Positions 41,696-49,756 of a stretch of DNA of 64,000 nucleotides are shown here, piece after piece. Where the stretch lies: the NCBI GenBank assembly GCA_963751245.1, contig CAVVTR010000005.1, forward strand, positions 62,001 to 126,000. Reading direction: 5' to 3'. The notes below the pieces were generated by a model that was not told the DNA's origin, did no database searches, and saw only the letters and a list, made by a program, of their open reading frames with translations. The stretch's first letter is position 1. Each line of letters begins with the position of its first letter. This stretch comes from CAVVTR01 sp963751245. GTDB taxonomy: Bacteria > Acidobacteriota > Thermoanaerobaculia > Thermoanaerobaculales > Thermoanaerobaculaceae. Made by a program: the position numbers and the translations under genes.

Positions 41696-43336
41696 ATGAC
41701 GCGTCGCCTCGTGACACTTCTGCTCGGGCTCGTGATGGTACCCACAATCGCACTCGCCCAGGGGACCACCAAGGAGACCGAGAAGCTCCGCAAGGACATC
41801 AAGGAGCTCGAGCACCGCCTGCAGAAGGTGGAACGCAAGAGCGCGCTTGACCGGATCAACTTCACCGGGGACTTCCGCTTCGAAGCCCACTCGATCAAGG
41901 CCGACATCCCGTCGCACTTCGACGGCATGCGGCTGCAGAACCTGCTGGTCAACACGCTTTTCTACTACGGCGCCACGGGCCAGTTCCCGGGCAGCGTCGC
42001 CGACATCGGCGACTTCGTGAAGTCGCACTACGCCGACTACCTGTACTTCACCAACGGCCTCACCTTCGACCAGCTCAAGCAGGCCATGGGCCAGTTCACG
42101 CCGGGCATGCAGCAGCAGCTGTTCGGCATGCTCCTGCCGTCCACGGCGGTGGCCGGGTACAACGCTGACAACTCCATGATGTACACCAGCCGCCTGCGCC
42201 TGAACATGGACGCCGAGGTGGCCGACAACGTGTCGTTCTCGGGGCGGCTGTCCATGTACAAGGTGTGGGGCGACTCCACCGGCGTGCAGGTCTTCAACGG
42301 CCAGGCCAACACCATGAACATCGACGGCACCACCAGCTCGGTGCCCAACTCCGACATCCTGCGCGTGGACCGTGCCTACTTCACCTGGAAGGACATCGGC
42401 GGCGCCCCCGTCTACCTGTCCATCGGCCGCCGCCCGTCCACCGACGGCCCGCCGATGAACCTGCGCCAGGGCGAGCTGCGGGGCGGCACGCCGATGGGCT
42501 CCCTCATCGACTTCCAGTTCGACGGCATCACGGTGGGCTATCACCTCAACGACGTCTCCACCCTCCGCCTGTGCTACGGCCGCGGCTACGAGAGCGGCTT
42601 CGGCAACGGTGAGATCCTCCAGCAGCCCGCCGACCGCCTCAAGGACGCCGACTTCCTCGGGCTCAACTGGGACATCTACGCCGACGACTCCATGCTCATC
42701 CAGACCACCGTGGCGCGCGCCTTCAACCTGACGGACGGCTTCAACGGGCTCATCGTGCTGCCGAACAACCCTCTCACCGGGCAGCCGGTGGGCGCGCCCG
42801 TGGTGATGCGGTACACGCCGTCGGCGAACCTCGGCAACATGGACATCGCCGGCGTGCTCCTCCAGCGCACCGACGGCCCGTTCGACTGGTTCGTCAACCT
42901 CGACTACGTCAAGAGCCACCCGGACAACGTCACGACCCCCTTCGGCGGCCTGTTCTCGGACCCCTTCGAGACGCCGCGGGAGCACTCGGGCAGCATGGTC
43001 TACGTGGGCGCCCGCTACACCCTGCCCAACGAGGACACCATGATCGGCGTCGAGTACAACCACGGTTCCGAGTACTGGTTCAACTTCACCCCCGCCCAGG
43101 ACGACATCATCGCGCCCAAGACCGACACCCGCGGCGACGTCATCGAGGCGTACGTCATCCACAAGATCAACCGGCGGTTCCTCGTCAAGCTCGACTACAT
43201 CGACTACGGGTACGACTACTCGGGCTCGGGGTGGCCGGTCGGAGCGCCCAAGAAGCTCGACGCCATGCCCATCCTCGGGTTCCCCACCTACGACAGCGCC
43301 CGCATGCTGACGCTCAGCATGACCGCGCGGTTCTAA
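41696..43336 (+). CDS. DUF3373-type outer-membrane porin-like protein
   Basis: 546 residues: signal peptide ending ALAQ, a short coiled coil (about 24-48, KETEKLRKDIKELEHRLQK) that may tether to peptidoglycan, then a long beta-strand region with many aromatic-edged strands, ending SARMLTLSMTARF with a C-terminal Phe, the outer-membrane barrel signature. DUF3373 proteins are found next to multihaem cytochromes in metal- and sulfur-respiring bacteria. It lies between a monohaem and an eight-haem cytochrome gene with spacings of 32 and 11 nt. A porin-cytochrome conduit is plausible but unproven. Confidence 0.83.
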   Translation: MTRRLVTLLLGLVMVPTIALAQGTTKETEKLRKDIKELEHRLQKVERKSALDRINFTGDFRFEAHSIKADIPSHFDGMRLQNLLVNTLFYYGATGQFPGSVADIGDFVKSHYADYLYFTNGLTFDQLKQAMGQFTPGMQQQLFGMLLPSTAVAGYNADNSMMYTSRLRLNMDAEVADNVSFSGRLSMYKVWGDSTGVQVFNGQANTMNIDGTTSSVPNSDILRVDRAYFTWKDIGGAPVYLSIGRRPSTDGPPMNLRQGELRGGTPMGSLIDFQFDGITVGYHLNDVSTLRLCYGRGYESGFGNGEILQQPADRLKDADFLGLNWDIYADDSMLIQTTVARAFNLTDGFNGLIVLPNNPLTGQPVGAPVVMRYTPSANLGNMDIAGVLLQRTDGPFDWFVNLDYVKSHPDNVTTPFGGLFSDPFETPREHSGSMVYVGARYTLPNEDTMIGVEYNHGSEYWFNFTPAQDDIIAPKTDTRGDVIEAYVIHKINRRFLVKLDYIDYGYDYSGSGWPVGAPKKLDAMPILGFPTYDSARMLTLSMTARF

Positions 43337-43347
43337 AGGGGGCCGAG

Positions 43348-44769
43348 ATGCGCAGAGCCGTCCTCGCCACCTGCCTCCTGGGCCTGGCCGCCGTCCCGGT
43401 GGCCAGCGCCAGGGAGTACTCGCACCAGAAGTACTTCGACCACTACGAGGGGACGAAGACCTGCCTCACGTGCCACACCGACGAGGCGAAGGCGTTCTTC
43501 CACTCCCAGCACTACCAGTGGGAGGGCCAGGCGCCGGCGATCGTCAACTCGCACGGGAAGAAGCTAGGCAAGATCAACACGATCAACGATTTCTGCACGA
43601 ACCCCGGAGCCAACTGGATCGGCATCGTGCGCAACTCCCGTGGCGAGATCCTCACCAAGGGTTGCTCCAAGTGCCACGCGGGCCTGGGCCTGAAGCCGAG
43701 CGCCACGGAGAGCGAGGCGCAGCTCGAGAACATCGACTGCCTCATCTGCCACGCCGCGGGCTACCAGCGCGACCTCTACCCCACGGCCGACGGCGGCTTC
43801 CAGTGGAAGCCCATCCTGTGGAAGAACCAGGAGGGACTCGACTCCGTCTCCAAGCGGATCTCGCTGCCCACCCGCACGACCTGCCTGCGCTGCCACTCAG
43901 GCTCCGGCGGGGGCGCCAACTTCAAGAGGGGCGACCTCGAGTACGAGCTCACCGAGTGCCAGCCGGACTTCGACGTCCACATGGCCGCCGACGGCGGGAA
44001 CATGCAGTGCATCGACTGCCACGCCGGCGAGGACCACCGGGTGCGCGGCCGCGGCGCGGATCTGTCGGGCACGGACATGCCCTCACGGCCCCTGACCTGC
44101 GACAGCACGGACTGCCACGGGCCGGCGCCCCACCAGGAGGAGGTGCTCAACCTCCACACCGGCCGGGTGTACTGCGCCACCTGCCACATCCCCACCTTCG
44201 CGAAGGCGGACGCCACCGACATGGTGCGCGACTGGTCGAAGCCGCTCTACAACGAGGAGGCGGACAAGTGGAGCGCGACGATCACGATGGGCAAGGACGT
44301 GAAGCCCACCTACGCCTGGTACGACGGCACCACGTGGGAGCAGCTGCCCGAGCAGCCGACACGGTTCCTGCCCAACGGCTCCGTGGGGATGATGGTGCCC
44401 CAGGGCGACCGCAGCGACCCCAAGGCCCGGATCGCGCCGTTCAAGCTGCACCGCGGCCGCATGCCCGTGCTCGACGGCAAGAACTGGATCGTCCCCATCG
44501 TGGTGGAAGAGTTCTTCGCCGACGGCGACATCGACAAGGCCGTCAAGAACGCCGCCAAGGACATGTACGGCGTGAAGGACGCCTCCTACCACTGGGTGGA
44601 CACCGAGCGGTACATGGGGCTTTACCACGAGGTCGTTCCGTCGGCGAAGGCCCTGCAGTGCCTGGACTGCCATTCGACCGGCGGGCGCATGGACTGGAAG
44701 GCGCTGGGCTACGATGGTGACCCGCTCCTCAAGGTCATGAAGGCATCCCACAGTCCCGGGACGAAGTAG
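43348..44769 (+). CDS. Multihaem c-type cytochrome with eight haem motifs, octahaem OTR-like
   Basis: 473 residues with signal peptide (ASA). Seven CxxCH sites at 39-43, 106-110, 131-135, 179-183, 221-225, 276-280 and 438-442, and one CX4CH site CDSTDCH at 251-257, eight in all. HQKYFDHYEGTKTC before haem 1, then FHSQHYQW, KINTINDFC, GCSKCHAGLG and NIDCLICH resemble the octahaem tetrathionate-reductase family (related to hydroxylamine oxidoreductase). Possible reactions include reduction of tetrathionate, nitrite or hydroxylamine, or electron transfer only. The large haem-free block (281-437) before the last haem is notable. Last gene before a strong terminator. Confidence 0.85.
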   Translation: MRRAVLATCLLGLAAVPVASAREYSHQKYFDHYEGTKTCLTCHTDEAKAFFHSQHYQWEGQAPAIVNSHGKKLGKINTINDFCTNPGANWIGIVRNSRGEILTKGCSKCHAGLGLKPSATESEAQLENIDCLICHAAGYQRDLYPTADGGFQWKPILWKNQEGLDSVSKRISLPTRTTCLRCHSGSGGGANFKRGDLEYELTECQPDFDVHMAADGGNMQCIDCHAGEDHRVRGRGADLSGTDMPSRPLTCDSTDCHGPAPHQEEVLNLHTGRVYCATCHIPTFAKADATDMVRDWSKPLYNEEADKWSATITMGKDVKPTYAWYDGTTWEQLPEQPTRFLPNGSVGMMVPQGDRSDPKARIAPFKLHRGRMPVLDGKNWIVPIVVEEFFADGDIDKAVKNAAKDMYGVKDASYHWVDTERYMGLYHEVVPSAKALQCLDCHSTGGRMDWKALGYDGDPLLKVMKASHSPGTK

Positions 44770-44789
44770 ACGCGTCCCGGCTCTCCCCC

Positions 44790-44819
44790 GTCAGGCGGGC
44801 GCTCCGGCGCCCGCCTGAC
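44790..44819. terminator. Strong hairpin terminator between cytochrome operon and convergent MFS gene
   Basis: Perfect 13-bp stem GTCAGGCGGGCGC/GCGCCCGCCTGAC with loop TCCG, 20 nt after the octahaem stop. Symmetric, so it may stop both converging transcripts; a short CTTTCC follows on the plus strand. Confidence 0.85.
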
Positions 44820-44857
44820 CCTTTCCGGGGGGTGCGGGTCCCGGGCCGGGCGGCGCC

Positions 44858-46057
44858 TCACGGCTGCGCGGGCGCCTCCTCCTCGTGCCCCGCCCGGCGG
44901 TGCCGCAGCAGCCCAGCGGCGCCGACGGCGGCGATGGCCGCCAGGATGGACGCCGTCAGGGGCGGGGCGCCGACCCCCCACTGGCCGAGCACCATCTCGC
45001 CGGCGAAGGGGCCCACGACCCGCGCCAGGGACGAGATGCCCTGGTAGGCGCCCAGCACCTCGCCCTGGGAGGCCTCGCCAGCGGAGTGCGAGACGAGGGC
45101 GGACAGGGAGGGCATGGTCACCCCCTGGCCGAAGGCGAGGAAGGGGAGGGTGGCCATGAGGGCCCACAGCCGGGTCTCCCCGGAGATGAGGAGAAGACCC
45201 AGCGCCGTGCAGCCGAGACCGCCCATCGCCAGGGTCCCCTCCCCGAAGCGGCGCGCGAGGCGGCCCACCAGCCCCCCCTGGACCACCGCCGCCAGCAGTC
45301 CGATGTAGACGAAGAGGAACGCCACGTGGGCCTCGGTGAGGCCGTACCGGTTGTGGAGGTACTGAGCGAAGGTCACCTCGAAGGCCGAGAACCCTGTCAC
45401 CACGGCGAAGCCGACCGCCAGCAGGGGGAGGAGCTCCTTCCGCCGCCAGGCGTCGGCGAGCCGGGCCACGCCCCAGCGGCTCGCCGCGCGGCGTCCCCGC
45501 TGCTCCTTGGGGAGCGACTCGGGCAGGAACGCCGCGGCCATCACGAAGGCAGCCAGGGAGAAGACCGCTGCGCCGAGGCCGGGGGCGGCGGAGCCCAGGT
45601 GCACCAGGCCTCCGGCCAGCGCCGGTCCGGCGATGAACCCGAGCCCGAAGGCGGCGCCGATCAGCCCCATCCCCCGGGCGCGGTCCTTGCGCGGCGTGAT
45701 GTCGGCGATCACCGCCTGGGCGGTGGCGATGTTGGCCCCGGCCAACCCCGCGATGAGGCGCGACGCGAACAGCAGCAGCATCGAGTTCGCCGCCGCGAAC
45801 AGGAGGTAGCCGGCCACCGAGCCGGCCAGCGAGATGAGCAGCACCGGGCGGCGACCGACCCGGTCCGACAGCCGCCCGAGGAGCGGCGCGAAGAGGAACT
45901 GCATGGCCGAGTAGGCGGCCATGAGGAGGCCGAAGACCCAGGCGGCCGGGTGGTAGCGCTCCGCGTACAGCGGGAGCAGGGGAATGACGATCCCGAAGCC
46001 GACGAGATCGGTGAACACGATGACGAACAGTGTCGCCAGGGGTCTGCGGGTGGCCAC
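44858..46057 (-). CDS. MFS transporter, TetA-like drug/H+ antiporter
   Basis: 399 residues, twelve membrane helices. N-terminal TDLVGFGIVIPLLPLYAERY and GRLSDRVGRRPVLL (motif A) are typical of the TetA/DHA1 group; GxxxGPALAG (motif C) marks an antiporter: GLGFIAGPALAGG. The GTG at 46057 has GGAGG seven bases upstream; longer open frames upstream lack homology. Exported compound unknown; divergent from fmt across about 150 bp. Confidence 0.87.
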   Translation of the reverse strand: MATRRPLATLFVIVFTDLVGFGIVIPLLPLYAERYHPAAWVFGLLMAAYSAMQFLFAPLLGRLSDRVGRRPVLLISLAGSVAGYLLFAAANSMLLLFASRLIAGLAGANIATAQAVIADITPRKDRARGMGLIGAAFGLGFIAGPALAGGLVHLGSAAPGLGAAVFSLAAFVMAAAFLPESLPKEQRGRRAASRWGVARLADAWRRKELLPLLAVGFAVVTGFSAFEVTFAQYLHNRYGLTEAHVAFLFVYIGLLAAVVQGGLVGRLARRFGEGTLAMGGLGCTALGLLLISGETRLWALMATLPFLAFGQGVTMPSLSALVSHSAGEASQGEVLGAYQGISSLARVVGPFAGEMVLGQWGVGAPPLTASILAAIAAVGAAGLLRHRRAGHEEEAPAQP

Positions 46058-46193
46058 GAACCAACCTCCGTCCCCGGAACGGGGGAGACATTCCGCGGTA
46101 TTCCTCCGCCTCGCGGCGGCACACGCCCCGGGGGCGCCGCTGACATCATCGCCCCGCCGGGCGGAACGCGCCACCCGGTTTCGTGCGAGCGGT

Positions 46194-46199
46194 TACACT
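46194..46199 (+). promoter_or_regulatory. Putative leaderless -10 box for fmt
   Basis: TACACT, then 6 nt (GGCGCC), then the GTG at 46206, which is the start demanded by the Fmt N-terminus. No Shine-Dalgarno before it. Confidence 0.65.
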
Positions 46200-46205
46200 G
46201 GCGCC

Positions 46206-47141
46206 GTGCGAGTGATCTTCTTCGGGACACCGGCCTTCGCCGTACCAACCCTGGAGGCCCTCGTGGCCGCCGGACACGAGGTCTGCCTCGTGGTCTCCCG
46301 CCCCGACCGCCCGTCGGGCCGGCACCTGCGCCTGGCGGTGCCCGAGGTGGTGGAGGCCGCGCGCCGGCTCGGGCTCCCGCTGCTGCAGCCCGACAAGATC
46401 GGCACGGACGACTTCCACCACCGCCTCGGCTCGGCGCGGGCCGACGCGGCCGTCGTCGTCGCCTACGGCAAGATCATCCCGGGGCGTCTGCTCAAGGCGA
46501 CGCGGCGGGGCTTCGTCAACCTCCATCCGTCGCTGCTGCCGCGCCACCGGGGGCCGTCGCCCATCCAGTGGGCGATCGTCAGCGGGGACCGGCAGACGGG
46601 GGTGACCACGATGCTCCTCGACGCGGGGATGGACACGGGCCCGATCCTGCTGCAGCGCACCACCCCCATCGGGCCGCGCGAGCGCGCCGGCGAGCTCGAG
46701 CAGCGGCTCGCCGTGATGGGGGCGGAGCTCATGGTCGAGACCCTCGCCGCCATGGCGGCGGGAACGGTGACGCCTCGCCCCCAGGAGGTCTCCGAGGCGA
46801 CGGTGACGCCCAAGCTCGACCGCAAGATGGCGCGCATCGACTGGGCTGCGCCGGCGGCGCAGCTGGAGTGGCGCTCGCGGGGGCTCGACCCCTGGCCCGG
46901 ACTGTTCGCCACCTTCCGCGGCTCTCGGGTCAAGATCCTCTCCCTGGAGACGGGCCCCGAGATCCCCGGCGAGGAACCTCCGGGCACCGTGCTGGCGGCG
47001 AGCGGAGCCGGCATCGCCGTGCGCTGCGGCGAGGGCGGGGCCGTGCTCCTCACCGAGCTCCAGCGCGAGGGCAAGCGCCGGCTGCCGGCCGACGCCTTCA
47101 TCATCGGTGAACGAGTTGCCAGGGGCGAGCGGTTCCACTGA
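46206..47141 (+). CDS. fmt: Methionyl-tRNA formyltransferase
   Basis: Formylates initiator Met-tRNA using 10-formyltetrahydrofolate. 311 residues: MRVIFFGTPAFAVPTLEAL start, active-site FVNLHPSLLPRHRGPSPIQW (Asn, His), TTMLLDAGMDTGPIL with the catalytic Asp, and a C-terminal OB-like domain. The start codon is GTG at 46206, supported by the family N-terminus. Together with the adjacent rsmB this is the usual def-fmt-rsmB neighbourhood without def. Its end overlaps rsmB by 35 nt. Confidence 0.96.
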   Translation: MRVIFFGTPAFAVPTLEALVAAGHEVCLVVSRPDRPSGRHLRLAVPEVVEAARRLGLPLLQPDKIGTDDFHHRLGSARADAAVVVAYGKIIPGRLLKATRRGFVNLHPSLLPRHRGPSPIQWAIVSGDRQTGVTTMLLDAGMDTGPILLQRTTPIGPRERAGELEQRLAVMGAELMVETLAAMAAGTVTPRPQEVSEATVTPKLDRKMARIDWAAPAAQLEWRSRGLDPWPGLFATFRGSRVKILSLETGPEIPGEEPPGTVLAASGAGIAVRCGEGGAVLLTELQREGKRRLPADAFIIGERVARGERFH

Positions 47142-48372
47142 CCCGCGGCGGGCGGCGGTGAGCGCCCTCGCCCGGGTCGAGGCCAGGGGGGCGTACGCGG
47201 CGCGCCTGCTGGGCGCCGCGTCGCCGATGGAGCGCGAGCTCGTGCTCGGCGTCCTGCGCTGGCAGGGCACGCTGGACGCTCTGCTCCAGCCGTTCCTGCG
47301 CCGCCCCGTGACGTCCCTGGACCCGGTGGTGCGGGCCGCCCTGCGGGTGGGCCTGTTCGAGTCGGCACGGCTCGACACGCCGGTTCCGGTGGCGGTGGCG
47401 GAAGCCGTCCGGGTGACCATCGCACTGGCCCCCCGCGCTTCCGGTCTGGTCAACGCGGTGCTGCGGCGGGCCGCGGCGGCCCCCTGGCCGGACCCCGCCG
47501 ACGAGGGGTTGCCCCTGGCGCTCCGCTTCTCGCACCCGGAGTGGCTGGTGGACCGCTGGCGCGCCCTCCTCGGAGAGGAGCGGCTGCGCGAGGCGCTGGC
47601 CGCGGACCAGCAGCCCGCCCCCCTGTGGCTCCTCACCGGGGCCGGCGTGCCGGCCGGGACCGCGGGGGACGCCCTGGAGGCCCATCCCTTCGTCGCGGGG
47701 GTGGCGGCGGTGCGGGAGGGCGTGGCCGCCGCGGTGGCCGCCCTGTCCCGGGGGGAGGCGTACGCCATGGACCCCACCGCCGTCGTCGTCGCCCGGCTGC
47801 TGCCCTCCACGGGGGGGCCCGTGGCCGACCTCGCGGCCGCGCCGGGCGGCAAGAGCCTGGTGCTCGCCCTGGAGCGGCCGGGAGTGCCGATGGTGGCCGG
47901 CGACCGGCACCCCGGGAGGGTGGCGATGCTGCGGCGGACGCTCGGGCGTGCTCCGGCGCCCCCGGCGGTGATCGTCGCCGACGCCGGCGCCCCGCCCCTG
48001 CCCGACGGCCGCTTCCAGGCGGTGCTCCTGGACGCTCCGTGCTCCGGGACGGGCACACTGCGGCGCCACCCGGAGATCCGCTGGCGGCTGGAGGCTCCCG
48101 ACCTCGCCGCCCTGGCGGTGGTGCAGCGTGCCCTCGCAGAGGCGGCGCTGGCCCTCCTCGCGCCGGGGGGGGTCCTGCTCTACGCCACCTGCTCCCTGGA
48201 GCCCGAGGAGAACGCCGGGGTTCTCGCTGGTCTCGACGCCGAGCCCGTGTCCGTGGCGCCGCGCCTGCCCGCCGCGCAGCCGCGGGTGGAGCTCCCCGGG
48301 GGCGGAGCCGTGCTGCCGCCGACGCCGGCGGGGGACGGATTCACCGTCCACCTCCTCCGCCGGCGCTCTTGA
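47107..48372 (+). CDS. rsmB: 16S rRNA (cytosine-5)-methyltransferase RsmB
   Basis: Methylates C967 of 16S rRNA (E. coli numbering) using SAM. About 421 residues: NusB-like N-terminal domain (PRRAAVSALARVEARGAY), SAM motif VADLAAAPGGKSLVLA, the catalytic cysteine pair in DAPCSGTGTLRRHPEIRW and YATCSLEPEENAGV. Start is uncertain: GTG 47107 includes the conserved RRAA.ALARVE helix but overlaps fmt by 35 nt; GTG 47158 would cut into that helix. Confidence 0.92.
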   Translation: MNELPGASGSTDPRRAAVSALARVEARGAYAARLLGAASPMERELVLGVLRWQGTLDALLQPFLRRPVTSLDPVVRAALRVGLFESARLDTPVPVAVAEAVRVTIALAPRASGLVNAVLRRAAAAPWPDPADEGLPLALRFSHPEWLVDRWRALLGEERLREALAADQQPAPLWLLTGAGVPAGTAGDALEAHPFVAGVAAVREGVAAAVAALSRGEAYAMDPTAVVVARLLPSTGGPVADLAAAPGGKSLVLALERPGVPMVAGDRHPGRVAMLRRTLGRAPAPPAVIVADAGAPPLPDGRFQAVLLDAPCSGTGTLRRHPEIRWRLEAPDLAALAVVQRALAEAALALLAPGGVLLYATCSLEPEENAGVLAGLDAEPVSVAPRLPAAQPRVELPGGGAVLPPTPAGDGFTVHLLRRRS

Positions 48373-48397
48373 ACGCCCGGGAATCTCCGTGTAGGGT
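48369..48397 (+). promoter_or_regulatory. HU gene promoter
   Basis: TTGAAC (48369-48374), exact 17-nt spacer, TAGGGT (48392-48397); the -35 overlaps the rsmB stop codon. Leader about 20 nt. Confidence 0.65.
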
Positions 48398-48424
48398 AGC
48401 CAGCGACGGGGGTGTCACGCGAGC

Positions 48425-48706
48425 ATGGCGGGCAAGAGCGAGATCATCGAGCGCATCGCCTTCGAGACCGGGATGCCGAAGGCGCACGCCGCCCGTGCCA
48501 TCGAGGTCATGGTCGACGCCCTGTCGGAGTGGCTGCAGGCCGGCGAGCGGGTCACCCTCCCGGGGCTGGGATCGTTCTACACCTCCGAGCGCCCCGAGCG
48601 CCAGGTGCGCAACCCCCGCACCGGCGAGGCCATCACCGTCGCCCCTTCGCGCTCGGTCCGGTTCCGCGCCGGCAAGGAGCTCAAGACTCTCATCAGCGGC
48701 CGCTGA
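48425..48706 (+). CDS. HU-family nucleoid DNA-binding protein
   Basis: 93 residues, normal HU/IHF size. N-terminal helices (KSEIIERIAFETGMPKAHAARAIEVMVDAL), LPGLGSF, and the DNA-clamping arm ERQVRNPRTGEAITVAPSRS with the Arg-Asn-Pro turn that kinks DNA. Binds and bends DNA as a dimer. HU is more likely than IHF because only one gene is visible, but the window cannot exclude an IHF-like role. Followed by the 1-kb repeat region. Confidence 0.94.
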   Translation: MAGKSEIIERIAFETGMPKAHAARAIEVMVDALSEWLQAGERVTLPGLGSFYTSERPERQVRNPRTGEAITVAPSRSVRFRAGKELKTLISGR

Positions 48707-48901
48707 CCCTCCCGCCATCGCAGCCACCACAACCGGATTCACCGCCCTGCCGCCGCCCCCCTCCGCGCCTCCCGGCTCCACCGAAGAAGGAAGAGCGCGG
48801 GATTCAGCCCGCCGGCCCTGGGCTCCATTCGGTTGTGCAGAATCGTGGCTGCCGCGCGGTCAGCGGTCCGGGGGTGGCAGCGCCGTGGAGCCGATATGAC
48901 G

Positions 48902-49252
48902 GATGGAGCCAAGCCCTTCCGCCTCGCGGAGGCGAGGGTGGTTGGCGAGAAGCGGCCTGAAGGTTCATCGAACCCGGCGGGCAGCGGGCGGGGCGCGGTT
49001 GGTGGTTGGTCGCCGCCTGCGGGCGCCGGAACGCAGAAGCGGCGAGGGACCGCGTGGGGGCTCATCGCGCCGGGTGTGCGGACGGGTGAGCGGTCGCCGT
49101 CACGACCTGCAGACCCAGGGCTAAAGCCCTGGGCTACATTTTTTTACAGCATCAACGGATCGGCCGGGCGCTCAGTGGTCCGCGGGTGGGAGAGCCGGCG
49201 CGGAGAGAGACCCGATGGAGCCAAGCCCTTCCGCCTCGCGGAGGTTGGGCGG
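48902..49252. repeat. 31-bp direct repeats plus inverted matches to the 1-kb region
   Basis: 48902-48932 and 49214-49244 are identical (GATGGAGCCAAGCCC through CGCGGAGG). 48944-48960 is the reverse complement of 1147-1163, and 49234-49252 that of 1166-1184. The flanking text of both copies is also related (GGTCCG..GGTG, GCCG.G). Short frames reading DGAKPFRLAE through both copies are repeat translations, not genes. I see no gene anywhere in 48707-49756. Confidence 0.75.
49114..49145 (-). repeat. REP-like TGTAGC palindrome
   Basis: 8-bp perfect stem CCCAGGGC/GCCCTGGG with loop TAAA (TTTA on the minus strand), followed by CTACA and a T-run. Inverted relative to the similar element at 1242-1266 (shared TGTAGC and TTTA loop, different stem sequence). 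Confidence 0.65.
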
Positions 49253-49299
49253 CCGTCCCCTTCCTTTCTGCGGCGAGTTTGCCAGCCCAGCAAAGAAAT

Positions 49300-49750
49300 G
49301 GGGGATGCCGGGCCGGGAGGGGGGTGGTTCGGAGGTGAAGACCGCGAGGCGGAATTCACTTCCGCCTCGCGCGGGGGGTTCGGGGGGCGAGGCCGCGGAG
49401 GCAGGGGAGGGGGGCGGCCGTCCCCCCGCAACTCAGTGGCTGCCGCCGCGATGGCAGAACCGGGGGATGCCGGGCCGGGGGGGGGTGGTTCGGAGGTGAA
49501 GACCGCGAGGCGGAATTCACTTCCGCCTCGCGCGGGGGGTTCGGGGGGCGAGGCCGCGGAGGCGGGGAGGGGGGCGGCCGTCCCCCCGCAACTCAGTGGC
49601 TGCCGCCGCGATGGCAGAACCGGGGGATGCCGGGCCGGGAGGGGGGTGGTTCGGAGGTGAAGACCGCGAGGCGGAATTCACTTCCGCCTCGCGCGGGGGG
49701 TTCGGGGGGCGAGGCCGCGGAGGCAGGGGAGGGGGGCGGCCGTCCCCCCG
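49300..49750. repeat. Tandem repeat of about 160 bp, 2.8 copies, each with a 12-bp hairpin
   Basis: Units begin at 49300, 49462 and 49622 (GGGGGATGCCGGGCCGGG); spacings 162 and 160. The third copy is cut off at 49750, seven bases before the stop codon of the minus-strand kinase. Each unit contains the hairpin CGCGAGGCGGAA/TTCCGCCTCGCG with loop TTCAC (first copy arms 49343-49354 and 49360-49371). Copies are nearly identical, differing mostly in G-run length and in GGAGGCAGGGG versus GGAGGCGGGG. Confidence 0.92.
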
Positions 49751-49756
49751 AGACAA

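Noticed and set aside
47158..47160. Alternative GTG start of rsmB that avoids the fmt overlap
   Set aside because: It removes part of the conserved first helix (PRRAAVSALARVE); kept only as a possibility.
48833..49660. Plus-strand frame containing repeated DGAKPFRLAE and Gly-rich blocks, looking like a repeat protein
   Set aside because: The peptide repeats simply translate the 31-bp and 160-bp DNA repeats; no ribosome site and G-run length changes between copies would break the frame.
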